Source of the DNA: Gracilariopsis chorda
Taxonomy: Eukaryota; Rhodophyta; Florideophyceae; Gracilariales; Gracilariaceae
Length of the DNA stretch: 64,000 nt
Assembly (NCBI GenBank): GCA_003194525.1
Contig: NBIV01000284.1
Location: 29,945-93,944, forward strand
Reading direction: 5' to 3'
Part shown: piece after piece, positions 33,507 to 46,218 of the stretch
Layout: every line of letters starts with the position of its first letter
Numbering within the stretch: the first letter of the stretch is position 1
The notes under the pieces: generated by a model
The model's database searches: none
The model's input: only the letters and a program-made list of their open reading frames with translations
Told to the model about the DNA's origin: nothing
Position numbers and translations under genes: made by a program

Positions 33507-36463
33507 GAGTGTTCGGTTAAAGTGTTCTGCGAGACCATTCTAATGTGGATTGTAAGGCACCGTGCGCTAATGTTCAATACCATTGCATTCAAGTTCGTGT
33601 GTAAAGTTGTCTGACAAATATTCACCAGCGTTGTCTGTGCGTAACGCATGTAAAACACAGTGGCGCGCAGTTATAGTCTTCACATGCGTGCCGGTCTGGT
33701 TTTGACAAACTTCAGCCACTTTGCAAACATTTGCAGCATCTCATCTTTGGTCTTGAGCATGTACAGGAAGCAAAACGGGATTCATCATCAATGAATGTGA
33801 CAAAGTACCATGAGCCACCCTAGGAAACAACCTGTAGTGGACCACAGATATCAGAGGGTACGAGGTCTAATGGTGCCTTAGCCTGTTCCTCCACTTGCTT
33901 GGGAGTCGGAGCGCGGGTAAACTTGGCCACAAGAAAGGAGTCAAACACAGCAATCGATTGAGTCACATCCACATTCAGCCCTGCCACAACACCATTTGGA
34001 GCCATGTGCTTGATGCCATCCACATTTGCATGAGCCATTCGTCGATGCCATAGTGACAATTCTGACAGAAGTGCGCCATTGGATTGTCTCGATGAGTCAC
34101 TCTCTGTGCACAGGTATTACAGGCCTTTAATTCGACGCCCTTTTGCAAACAGCGTCGAGACCTTATAAACACATACTTCATGCTTGTCGAACACCACAAT
34201 AGCACCCCAGTCCCATATGGAAGATACAGAAAGCAACTGGTACTTCTATCTCGGTCCATGCACCACATTTTTCGACCGGCACTTACGCTCTTGCCCTTCA
34301 AAAGCAAGATCAATGTTGACACTGCTATAGCCACGTGACTTCAACTTGAAACCGCGTGACTCTAACTTGGAATCATTACCAATGCTCACACCAGACGCCA
34401 TTTTGCTATCGTATGTTTGAAACATGGAGCCATCATAAGTCATATGCGCAGTTGCTCGAGAATCAACGATCCATTTACTGTTGGTGGCCTTCTTAGAACC
34501 CTCGGCAGTGAGCCACATGTAGTCAGAATCACTACAGCCTGCAGCGTCCTCGGTTTCGAGAACCGTGTGCAAACTTGGATGGGGAGCAGCATATTGTCCT
34601 TCGTTATCCTCATCAAGTTGTTTCTTAAACAGTTTCTCTGGATATGGCCCTTCTTGCCACAGTTGTAGCACAGAACTGACTTCTTCCAAGACTCACTGCC
34701 GACCAAAGCTGCATCACTACCAGGTTCTTCATTTGCACAGTCATGCATTCGCTGCTCTTCTTGCATCAAACGACTCTTCACAAACTCCAATTCGAGTTAG
34801 TGGTCACCAGTTGTAGTGTGAACGGCAACGATGAGGTGCTCAAAGCTTTCCGGTAGTCCGCATAAGATAGCCATAGCAATGTCTTCTTCCTCAAACGTGA
34901 GGTCCATACTCTTAAGATCCGATAGGAGATGTCGTACGCGATTGATTAACTATAATATTTTCGCTTCAACCCGCATCTTGGCGGTATAGAAGGGACGTCA
35001 CGCATTAATTCGATTGAGCAGCGTCTTGCGCTGAAACACATCGCATATGGCTTTCCCCATTTCTGCAGTATTCTCGGTTTCTGTAACATTACTGATGGTC
35101 AGACAAATCACATCTCGTGACTTTACATCTTTCTCTTCCCACTCTAACAACTTGTCATCATCCGTGCGTTTGGTTGTTTCGAGATGGTCATCGAGATTTT
35201 TGAGCGCCAAAAGCAACTCAACTTTTTGCTTCCATACGTGGAAGTTATCTTCTCCCAGCTTTTCGATCTTAATGCCACCGAACGAGTCCACTGCAGAAGA
35301 AAATGAAAAACAGGATGCAATTACGACAACATAGTGTCACCAATAGTAAGATAAAAAACAAAAGAAATAAAAAACTTCGAATTCAGGCGAACAGGCAGGA
35401 AATAGTATTCCTGCTACCCTGTGGAGTTGGACCCCTGGCCCCCGGAGAACCTCTGGGTAGGAAATGACTTCTTCTGTCTACCTCCACCTGCCTTTGAGGA
35501 GAAAGTGCGATGCTCTCTACGATACGTACAGAGGATGGTTAATGACCAAAGATATGCCTGCACCAATATACCCTCTCTGGTCTCTTGCATGAACTTGGGC
35601 AGCCTAAAAACTGAAGTTACTCTGGTATCCAAATTATGCTACTGACGTGTAACCAGAATAGGTCACCCACAGCCTGATTCTGAAATGGAGGTCAGCCTAC
35701 GCCACGTTGCCTCCCCGTACAAACGCCCGAAGGTCAGATGCAAAGATCCAAAGCTCGTTATGGAATACTTTCACCACAGCCCAAGTCTCCCGAAACACAT
35801 TCAGAATCACCACGAAGAGATAAATACTTGTACCAGTGCAGTACGTCACGGCACGCCGTCCACGACTGCACCCGCTGATCATACCAGGTCTTTACGACCA
35901 ACACCGTTATACCCCCCAAAAGGACCGGTGGGAAGCCGCTTGACAGAACATCCTCTTTGATTCAAGCCGCCAGGCTAACGTCCCCGACTACTCGTATCAA
36001 CCACTCGTCACAGTAGACACCAGGTATAACCCAAAACAACGGTGTGCAACACAAACCCCAGACTTCACAAACTGCTGAGCACAACACACAAGTGCACAGA
36101 CTTCAACTGGAATGGTCCTCACGCTCTTTGGATCAGAAACCGTCAACACAACGCATAGAACCACATAAAACCAGAACAGAGGGAGACAAAAACAGGAGAT
36201 AGCGATCGACAACACGGGCAAAAACGTCGGCCCAAACATAATCACGAAAGACAGTCAAAGTCGAACTACTACCACCACCACGCCCTCAGGGAGGAGCGCA
36301 AACCAAAAAAAAGTATCAAATCCGACCAGAACAAAATGAACACACAAGACCCAAAGGTAGACGGCAACTGAAAGAGCGAAAAGAATGAACGGCGATGAGG
36401 GAGAGCAGCAATACACGAACAGAAAGAATGACGGCAGAGGGCAGCGGGGCTGGGCCCATAACC

Positions 36464-37240
36464 TCATAGAAGTTGAAGTAGAAAAGAAAGGAAAGGTAAG
36501 GGGATGCAAAGGAAGTTCGCCAGCTCGGGCTCGGGCTTACTTGGAGGTTGTACAGTCACAATTTACTTACAAATCTAACTTCGTCTTCGTCGCAACTTTG
36601 ACTTCAACTGAAACCTAAACCAGTAGCTGGGGACACTCAGTACTACCATTCATCATCTAACATAACATAGCCACGCTAGCAAAACTCATGGTACCTTACA
36701 TCAACTCAACACAGTAACGCGCCAACAACGCACCATAAGTTACGTGCCTACACACAACCATGACAGGGCAAAAAGCAACAACACACAACACAGATTCACA
36801 CGCCAAAGCATACCAACGCATCCAAATTCATCCATGTATGTCACAGTAATTTACCACCTCACGTGTTCGTGTAAGTGCACCAACTTACATGTCATTAACC
36901 ACTTTCTGTACCTGTACACCTGATGACAGTACCCACACTCCTCACCAAAGTACCACTGCTGTACCACACGTCCCTTGTGTCCAACTATCATAGTTACGTG
37001 CCCTCTGCACTGTGCGCTCTGTACAAGCTGGAAACGTGGGTGGGCCAATCTAACCCACTTGTGCATTGCCAATTGTACGCACTACAGTGCATATGTGCAT
37101 TTGCAGTAGCCAACCACAAGCCAGATTCACGTTGAGTTTGCAGAGTGAGGCGTATGTGCTTATGCAGAGGCACCCTCCAAAACAGCCCATGCACCCTGGA
37201 ACATTTGGTTTTCAGTGACAGAAGAGGTACTTTTCCAACA
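36464..37240 (-). repeat. 5' LTR of Copia copy C
   Basis: 777 bp, starting TGTTGGAAAAGTACC (37240 downward) and ending just before the primer site. Roughly one residue in seven differs from the LTR of D over one aligned 73-codon frame, more than in the internal region. Confidence 0.75.
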
Positions 37241-37919
37241 GCTGGTGGCATATGGCTGGCACAGCCAAATCTGAGGTTGAGATTACCACGAGTGATCATC
37301 CCTTACACAAATAAGCACTGTCTGGAACCCCAACTGAAAGAGAGAAATGGCGGCATGCTATTGATGGCGAGTTGAGATCTTTAGAAGACAATGCTACATG
37401 GGTTTTGGATGACTTACCAAAGTCCCAGCCCCTAGCAACACATGTCATACTGAAGGTGAAACGTGACGCGGACGAGTTCGTTGACCAATTTCGAGCTCGA
37501 ATAGTAGCTGGAGGCAACCACCAGACATATGGTCAGGACTACTTAAAGACGTATGCACCAGTTGTTTCCTTCAATTTGGTTTGTATGCTTTTGTACCTGA
37601 TGTTGTGCCTGCAGGGGTTTTTTGACCAGGTTGACCTAAAGACAGCATTCCTTAATGGTGACCTCAAGAAAGAATGTGGGTGATGTGACCATGTGGCATT
37701 CCTCGTCTCAAATCACAATGCTACAAACTGCTAAATGCTACATACGGGCTTAAGCAGATTCATCTGCCATGGCATAGGAAGTTCAGCACAGACATTAAAG
37801 GCATAGATTTTGAGGAATTACCCGGTGCACCATGTATTTTGAGGCCGAAATTACCCACTAACATTTATGCATACATCCTGGTATACGTGGATGACCTTCT
37901 CATATTTATGCCTAATGCC
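37241..37919 (+). pseudogene. Family I RT fragment between the two inverted family II copies
   Basis: Matches copy K from the GGCATACGGCTGG region onward. Frame 37372-37683 has VILKVKRDAD, YAPVVSFNL and VDLKTAFLNGDL (RT motifs), and 37839-37910 has YILVYVDDLLIF, the RT active site. It ends exactly at the LTR of D and begins exactly at the LTR of C. Same orientation as copy B and perhaps its continuation, with some 370 bp missing. Confidence 0.75.
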
Positions 37920-38697
37920 TGTGGGAAAAGTACCTGTTCTGTCACTGAAAACAAAATATTCTGCGGAGCTTGTTCTGTTTTGGCAGGTGCCTCTACAGAA
38001 GCACATATGCGTCGCTTTGCGAACTCAACGTGAATCTGGCTTGTGCTTGGCTACTGCAAATGCACATATGCACTCTAGTGCGTACAATTGGCAGTGCACA
38101 AGTGGGTTAGATTGGCCCACCTACGTTTCCAGCTATTACAGTGCGGACAGTGCAGAGTGCACGTAACTATTGTAGTTGGACACAAGGGACGTGTGGTACA
38201 GCAGTGGTTCTTTGCTGAGGAGTGTGGGTACTGTCATCAGGTGTACAGGTACAAAAAGTGGTTAATGACGTGTAATTTGGTGCACTTACACGAACACGTG
38301 ATGTGGTGAACTACTGTGACGTGCAGGGATGAGGGTGGATGTGTCGGCATGCGCTGGCATGTGAATCTGAGTTGTGTGTTGCGCATTTGTGCTTTCTCAT
38401 GGTTGTGTGCACGCACGTAACTTACGGTGCTGCGTTGGAGCGTTATTGTCTTGAGTTGATGTAAGGTATCATGAGTTAGTGCTAGCGTTGCTGTGCTATG
38501 TTAGATGATGATTTGTAGTATTGACTGTCCCCAGCTACTGTTTTAGTTTTAAGTTGAAGTCGAAGTAGCGACGAAGACGAAGTTAGAGTTCGATATAAGT
38601 TGTGATTGTAGCCCCTCCAACTAAATCCAAGCTAAAGCTGACGAACTTCCTTTGCATCCCCCTAACTTCGCTTTCCCTTAGGCTTCAACTTTTTTCA
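37920..38697 (+). repeat. 5' LTR of Copia copy D
   Basis: 778 bp, from TGTGGGAAAAGTACC to TTTTTTCA next to the primer site. U3 module at about 37999-38058. Confidence 0.75.
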
Positions 38698-40184
38698 GGT
38701 TATGGGCCCAACACCGCTGACCTCTGCCGTCATCCTTTCTGTTCGTGTATTGCTGCTCTCCCTCATCGCCGTTCATTCTTTTCGCTCTTTCAGTTGCCGT
38801 CTACCGTTGAGTCTTGTGTGTTCATTTGGGTCTGGTCGGTTTTGATATTTTTTTTTGGTTTGCGCTCCTCCCTGAGGGCGTGGTGGTGGTAGTAGTTCGA
38901 CTTCGACTGTCTTTCGTGATTATGTTTGTGCCGACGTTTTTGCCCGTGTTTTCGATCGCTATCTCCTGTTTTTGTCTCCCTCGGTTCTGGTTTTATGTGG
39001 TTCTATGCGTTGTGTTGACTGTTTCTGATCCAAAGAGCGTGAGGACCATTCCAGTTGAAGTCTGTGCATTTGTGTGTTGTGCTCAGCAGTTTGTGAAGTC
39101 TGGGGTTTGTGTTGCACACCGTTGTTTTGGGTTATACCTGGTGTCTACTGTGACGAGTGGTTGATACGAGTAGTCGGGGACGTTAGCCTGGCGGCTTGAA
39201 TCAAAGAGGATGTTCTGTCAAGCGGCTTCCCACCGGTCCTTTTGGGGGGTATAACGGTGTTGGTCGTAAAGACCTGGTATGATCAGCGGGTGCAGTCGTG
39301 GACGGCGTGCCGTGACGTACTGCACTGGTACAAGTATTTATCTCTTCGTGGTGATTCTGAATGTGTTTCGGGAGACTTGGGCTGTGGTGAAAGTATTCCA
39401 TAACGAGCTTTGGATCTTTGCATCTGACCTTCGGGCGTTTGTACGGGGAGGCAACGTGGCGTAGGCTGACCTCCATTTCAGAATCAGGCTGTGGGTGACC
39501 TATTCTGGTTACACGTCAGTAGCATAATTTGGATACCAGAGTAACTTCAGTTTTTAGGCTGCCCAAGTTCATGCAAGAGACCAGAGAGGGTATATTGGTG
39601 CAGGCATATCTTTGGTCATTAACCATCCTCTGTACGTATCGTAGAGAGCATCGCACTTTCTCCTCAAAGGCAGGTGGAGGTAGACAGAAGAAGTCATTTC
39701 CTACCCAGAGGTTCTCCGGGGGCCAGGGGTCCAACTCCCCAGGATAGCGGGAAAATTACTTCCTGCCTGTTCGCCTGAATTCGAAGTTTTTTATTTCTTT
39801 TGTTTTTTATCTTACTATTGGTGACACTATGTTGTCGTAATTGCATCGTGTTTTTCATTTTCTTCTGCAATGGACTCGTTTGGTGGCATTAAGATCGAAA
39901 AACTGGGAGAAGATAACTTCCACGTATGGAAGCAAAAAGTTGAGTTGCTTTTGGCACTCAAAAATCTCGATGACCATCTCGAAACAACCAAACGCACGGA
40001 CGATGACAAGTTGTAAGAGTGGGAAAAGAAAGATGCAAAGGCACGAGCTGTGATTCTTCTCACCATCAGTAATGAGCATTTGGATCATGTTACAGACACC
40101 GAGAATGCTGCAGAAATGTAGAAAGCTATATGCGATGTGTTTTAGCGCAAGACGCTGCTCAACCGAATCAATGCGCGACGTTCC

Positions 40185-41039
40185 TTGTATACCGCCATGA
40201 TGCGGGATGACGAGCAAATGTTACAGTTCATCAATTTCTTACGACATCTCGCATCGGATCTTAACAGTATGAAATTCATGGTTGAGGAGGAAGACATTGC
40301 TATGGCTATCTTATGTGGACTACTGAAAAGCTTTGAGCACCTTATTGTTGCCATTCACACTACAATTGGTGACCAAAAACTCGAACCAGAGCTTGTAAAG
40401 AGTCGTTTGCTGCAAGCAGATCAGTACATACGTGACCGTGCAAAGGAAGAATCTGGTAGTGACGCAGCTTTGGTCTGCGGGGAGTCTCGAAAGAAGTCAG
40501 TTCTGTGCTACTACTCTAGCAAGAACGGTCATATCCAGAGAAACGGTTTTAAGAAACACCGTGATGAGGCTAACAAAGAACAAGATGCTGCGGCCCACCC
40601 GAGTTTGCAGACGGTTCTCGAAACCCAGAACGCTGCGGGCTGCAGTGACTCTGACTACGTGTGTCTAAATGCTGGCGGTTCTAAGAAGGCAACCATCAGC
40701 GACTGGATCGTTGAGTCTGGAGCAGCAGCGCACACGCGTTATGATGGCTATATGTTTCAAACATACGAGAGCAAAATGTCTTCTGGTGTGAGCATTGGTA
40801 TTGATTCCAACTTAGAGTCGTGTGGCTATGGCATTGCCAACATTGGTCTTGCTGTTGAAGGGCAAAAGCGTAAGTGTTGGTTGAGAAATATGGTGCATGT
40901 ATCGAGCTTGAAGTACCATCTGCTCTCAATATCTTCCATGTGTGACTGGAGTGCTATTGTGGTGTTCGACAAGCATGAAGTATGTGTTTATAAGGTCTCG
41001 GCGCTGTTTGCAAAAGGGCGTCGAATTAAAGGCCTGTAA
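40185..41039 (+). pseudogene. Copia gag end, knuckle and protease of copy D
   Basis: 284 codons: UBN2-type gag, a knuckle that has lost its second Cys (CYYSSKNGHIQRN), and protease WIVESGAAAH where E has WIIDSGATAH, so the catalytic Asp is Glu. Confidence 0.75.
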
Positions 41040-41649
41040 TACCTGTGCACAGAGAGTGACTCATCGAGACAGTCCAATGGCGCACTTCTGTCAGAATTGT
41101 CACTATGGCATCGACGAATGGCTCATGCAAATGTGGATGGCATCAAGCACATGGCTCCAAATGGTGTTGTGGCAGGGCTGAATGTGGATGTGACTCAATC
41201 GATTGCTGTGTTTGACTCCTTTCTTGTGGCCAAGTTTACCCGCGCTCCGACTCCCAAGCAAGTGGAGGAACGGGCTAAGGCACCACTAGACCTCGTACCC
41301 TCTGATATCTGTGGTCCACTGCAGGTTGTTTCCTAGGGTGGCTCATGGTACTTTGTCACATTCATTGATGATGAATCCCGTTTTGCTTCCTGTACATGCT
41401 CAAGACCAAAGATGAGATGCTGCAAATGTTTGCAAAGTGGCTGAAGTTTGTCAAAACCAGACCGGCACGCATGTGAAGACTATAACTGCGCACCACTGTG
41501 TTTTACATGCGTTACGCACAGACAACGCTGGTGAATATTTGTCAGACAACTTTACACACGAACTTGAATGCAATGGTATTGAACATCAGCGCACGGTGCC
41601 TTACAATCCACATTAGAATGGTCTCGCAGAACACTTTAACCGAACACTC

Positions 41650-42558
41650 ATGGACTCGGTGAGGTCAATGTTGCATCAAAAGAATCTACCTAAACGTTTC
41701 TGGGCAGAGGCACTGAACTTTGCAGTGTACGTGCGCAATAGAGTGACATGTAAGGCCCTCCCAAATAACAAGACACCATTCGAGTTGTGGAGTGGACAAA
41801 AGCCTGACTTGAGCAATCTGCGTGGGTTTGGTAGTCGGTGCTGGTACAAAGTAGTTGACCACAAGCTGAAAAAGCTAGAGCAACGTGCAATAGAGGCGAC
41901 CTTTATTGAGTACACATCTGGGTCGCATGGGTACCAATTGTGCGATGATCAGAAAAAGAACGTAGTTGTGTCCAGGGATGTCAGATTTGACGAATGTAGT
42001 GATTCCGATCAGGGTACTCACCACGTCAATGATGATGAATATGCTGAAATTGACATATTAGGAAAGTTAAACTCGAACGTCACTCCTATTTTTACCACAC
42101 CCACCCATGCTGCTCAACATGATCCTGCTGCACCAGCCACTGCATTTGACGATGATTCAGACAGTCAAAATGAGCGCACAGCAGCTTCTCAGAGTGACTC
42201 CGAAATAACAGAACCACAAACACTCCGGAGATCCACTCGTGAACGCAAAGCACCTACCTCTTGGTGGCGTGGCACACCTCTACTCACAGCCAGTGATGAC
42301 ACCCCATCTTCGTATTCGGATGCAGTGTCACGGCCAGGTTCCAATGCATGGATCAAGGCTATGGAAAGTGAGTATGGGTCCTTGATGGAGCATGACACAT
42401 GGGACTTAGTGCCAAGACCAGCCAATAGTAACGTGATTTCGTCCAATAGATATTTGTGCAAAACTATGAAGCCAGTGCAAGAGGTGAACCGAAAGTGTGG
42501 TACAATGCTCACGTGGTTGCTCTTGGTTTCTTACAAGTTGAGCGCGTCGAGGTTTTAG
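41650..42558 (+). pseudogene. Copia integrase C-terminus to RT start of copy D
   Basis: 302 codons; the counterpart of 33506-32598, with fewer than about ten residue differences and the same frame loss after SNRYLCK. Confidence 0.8.
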
Positions 42559-43052
42559 AGACATATGCGCCAGTAGTACAGTTTGTATCTATAAGAGTGA
42601 TTCTGTCCATTGCGGCAGTGCAGGACTACTACCTACACCAGATGGATGTGAAGACTGCATTCTTGAATGGCGCCCTCGACAACATTGTGTAGATGGACTA
42701 GCCAGATGGCTTAGTCAAAGCTGGCAAGGGGGACTTGGTGTGCAAGCTAAAGAAAACTCTATATGGGCTGCAACAGGCACCAAGGCAATGGCACGCAAAG
42801 ATTGATGCCTTTCTTGTTGAAGAAGTGGGTCTGAAGCCAAACAGTGCTGACGAGTGTGTTTACATTGGGATGATACTGAAAGGGCTGGTGATCATTGCTC
42901 TGTACGTAGAGGACCGAATTATAGGAATTCCATTCATGGATGCCATACATCGAGTGAAGATTGAGCTGTCGAACCGTTTTTGAATGAAGGACCTGTATGA
43001 TGCTCGCATGATTCTAGGATTCGAGATTTGTTGGGACTGAGCTAAGAAAACG

Positions 43053-43625
43053 TTGTACCTCACGCAGTCAGCGTACCCGCACAAGGTCCTCGAACAGTTT
43101 TTCATGTGTCAGTCGAAGCCAGTGGACACTCCCATGGACATCAAAGTGTACCTTACTCAGATTGAGGAACCTACGACAAGCATCCCATACAGGCAAGTGA
43201 TTCGCTCTCTAATGTATCTTTCTGTGGGTACTCGAGTGGACATATCTTTTGCAGTGTCCAAGGTAGCAAAGTATGTCGAGAAACCTGGAGATACTCATTG
43301 GAAGGCATTCAAGCGTGTACTGAAGTACGTCAATGGAACTCGATCTCTTGGACTCACGTATGGATCATGCCCTGATACTCAGCTTTATAAATATGTAGAC
43401 TTGGACTGGGCAGGTTACACATCCACTTGCAAGTCTACTAGTAGGTATGTGTTCATGATGGGTGGTGCTCTTGTGTCTTGGAGCTCATGCCAACAAGAAG
43501 TAGTTGCACTGTCCAGTGCCGAGGCTGCGTATGTTAGTCTATGTCCCGGAGCGAAAGGGGCGATCTGGCTGAGAAGACTTTGGAGTGCCATTAGTGATGG
43601 AATTGGTCTGCACGTAGATGAGTGA
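43053..43625 (+). pseudogene. Copia RT end and RNase H of copy D
   Basis: 190 codons, one residue different from copy C (Arg for Gly in KSTSRYVFMM). Same altered RNase H Asp motif (DLDWAGY). Confidence 0.8.
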
Positions 43626-43909
43626 GGAAGGCTAATGGTTGAACCAGCAACGGTCTACGTGGAAATCCAAGGCTTCATAGGCCTCGCCCAGAATGGCTTT
43701 GTCAATAAGAGTACCAACCATATCCACATTCGCTTTCACTTCACACCAGAGGCTGTACGTGAGAAAGCTATTCAGTTAGAGTACTGCTCCACGGAATATA
43801 TGGTTGCTGATATGTATGCGAAGGCACTTGGTCGCGTGAAGCTGGAGAAGTTCCGCGGTGACAGTGACCTGCTACCCCTATACTTACAAAGTCAGTGACA
43901 GAGTGAGGT

Positions 43910-44142
43910 TGTTGGAAAAGTACCTGTTCTGTCACTGCAGACAAATTGTTCCAGGGAGCATGGGCGGTTTTGGAGGGTGCCTCTGCAAAAGCACATATGC
44001 GTCACTGTACAAACTCAACGTGAATCTGGCTTATGATTGGCTACTGCTAATGGACATATTCACTGTAGTGCGTACAAATGGTAGTGCACAACTGGGCTAT
44101 ATTGGCACACACACCTGTCCAGCTAGTACAATGCCCGTATAA
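43910..44142 (+). repeat. Truncated 3' LTR of Copia copy D
   Basis: Only the first 230 bp or so, with the U3 module at 43986-44047. It runs into family I gag near a shared TGCCCG-ATAAGTGGACAC-like junction. Confidence 0.75.
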
Positions 44143-44642
44143 GTGGACACAGCAAATCATCCAATCGTAACGAAAATGATGGTAATGCATCAGATTCAAC
44201 AACAGTTAATGACCCCACTGGTCGTGCATATGCTGCTGGAAGCAAAAACGGGTACCATTGCACCTTCTGTGGGCGCGATGGACACACTCAAGACCGCTGT
44301 CACATGAATCCAGATAAACCTGACAACCACTTGCCACAAGCCATCTTAGATCAGGTGAAGCTCTACTTAGTCGGAAAGCCCAAGTGATCTGGCAAGTCAT
44401 CACGGAAGGCGCCCAAGATTGAGATTGCTGGAGCTGCAAGTGAAAAGTCATTAGTAGTACCACCAGTTATTCATTGCATCGACACATTTGCAGACAGTGG
44501 TGTTACCTCTCATTTCTTCTGTTCTGTCTCTGATTTTGTTCCAATCACACTAATTGACATATTACATAAAACAATTTAACTAGCAGACAACACCACTGTC
44601 ACTGCCACCCAACAAGGAGATGTCATACTACCCTTCTTTGAT

Positions 44643-45239
44643 GTGAACCTCAGGTTGTCTGAAGTACTGCTTGTTCCGAATCTTGGATATAACTTAGTGT
44701 CTGTGGGTTGTTTAGCTGACAAGGGTATCCAATCACTGTTCTGTGATAGGGAGGTACGCCTACAACATGAAGATGGGTTTGAGGTTGGACATAGGTCTCG
44801 TCATCATCGCTCCGGTTTATACACCTTGCCCAACCCAATCGCTCATATGAACATGTCAAAGATGCATTCTGCAACGGACGACCGCACAAGTTCATTGTGG
44901 CATCTCCGACTGTCACATATGAATGATCATGACCTACAATTGGTTCACGACCATGTCGACGGAGTCCCAAAGATCAAGTGCATGGAGGAGATATGTCGGT
45001 CATGTCGCCTTGGCAAGGCACATAAGCCGCCATTTCTGGGCAAGTTTGAACGAGCCAAGCACATTGGGAACATTGTGCACTCAGACATTATGGGTCTGTT
45101 AGTGCCATCATTCCCAGACCGATTCCGCTATGCATCTGGATTTGTGGATGATCACTCGCCATACGCAGTACTTGAGTTCACGACGCAAAGGTGTGAGATC
45201 AGTGAAGTGTTCCTGGGTGTGAGCCAGAAGCTCATATAG
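44643..45239 (+). pseudogene. Copia pre-integrase and integrase N-terminus of copy K
   Basis: 198 codons with HHCC zinc finger (His in WHLRLSH, Cys in ICRSC) and the first catalytic Asp in VHSDIMG. Ends at a stop just before the second catalytic Asp. Confidence 0.78.
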
Positions 45240-46218
45240 CTTCAAGAGAGCATGTGCTTATTCGAAAACTGCACTCCGACAATGCAGAAGAGTATACTGC
45301 CTTGCAAAAGAACCCCAAGCATGGTCTCCAGGAGGTATCGTTTTCTCCACCGTATACCACAAAACATAATAATATTGCAGAGCGCATCAATCGCAATATG
45401 GAGGAAACTGTTCAAGCTTTGCTCATTCAAGCAAATGTTCCAGAATTTTTGTACTCGTACGCAGTAAACCTTTTATTTTTGTTCGCAATAGAGTGCCGCC
45501 CTCCACGACAGGCGTCACTTCGCATGTATTACTGCCTGAAACTAGGCCTTCTTTGACGTATGTCAGAGTATTCGGATGTGCTGCATACGTATTAAAAATG
45601 AATTCGGGCACCAAGTTCGGGTCTCGTGCACTTGAGGGAGTGTACTTGCAGACCCTTGAGCATCGGGTTAACGAGGTCCTCGTTAGTGATGACGACCATA
45701 TTACTCGAATAGTGAGGTCACGTCATGTCAGCTTTGATGAGTCTAGTTTCCCTGCTGCACCATATCTTAACAACTATATGGATGACCATGGTACATCAGA
45801 TTATGCCTATAGTTCTGAGGATGATATGGATGCCGTCAGCTCGGATAAGTTCTCTGTTGACGATGTTTAGGACATCATGTCAACCTCAGAAAGTGGTCCC
45901 ATAGACCAACCTGAGGCGGCGGCTACGGACATTATGATTGACACTGCAAACCCAAACATTGATGATGCCGAGCACAGTTCTAGTGATGGAGAGGGGTCAA
46001 ATGACGATGGAGGTGACATTGAACAAGAAAAGGTTGATTCTGAGCCACATTCACGCTATCCTCGTCGCACCAGGCATGCACCACAGCGCTGGTGGCATAC
46101 GGCTGGCACGGCCAAATCTGAGGTTGAGGTTACCACAAGTGGTGATCCCTCACTCAAAGAAGCACGGTCTGCAACCCCAACTAAAAGATAGAAATGGCTG
46201 CATGCTATTGATGACGAG

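Larger units (their letters stand above)
30473..37240 (-). mobile_element. Copia family II, copy C (decayed, mirror of D)
   Basis: LTRs 36464-37240 (5') and 30473-31246 (3'), primer site 36463-36450, leader about 36449-35292, and gag-pol 35291-31300 on the minus strand. Gag begins with GTG where D has ATG. Broken frames carry the knuckle CYNCGKKGHIQRNC (about 34640), integrase, RT (33506-32173) and RNase H (32103-31531). Premature stops at 33542-33540, 32466-32464 and nearby are shared with D. The internal regions of C and D have almost the same length (5217 and 5212 bp). Confidence 0.85.
37920..44142 (+). mobile_element. Copia family II, copy D (decayed, mirror of C)
   Basis: 5' LTR 37920-38697, primer site 38698-38711 (last base A instead of G), leader to 39869, gag ATG 39870, gag-pol to about 43890, and a 3' LTR cut short (43910-44142) where copy K begins. 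Stops shared with C include TAG at 41614-41616, 42690-42692 and 42699-42701; the intact copy E has sense codons at these places. Gag also has its own TAA at 40014-40016. The protease Asp is changed (WIVESGAAAH). Confidence 0.85.

Noticed and set aside
39201-39476. Antisense 91-codon frame in the family II leader, identical in C (35685-35960) and D
   Set aside because: C and D are duplicates, so identity is expected. In E the same reading is closed after about 45 codons, and a different frame is open, so there is no sign of a kept protein.
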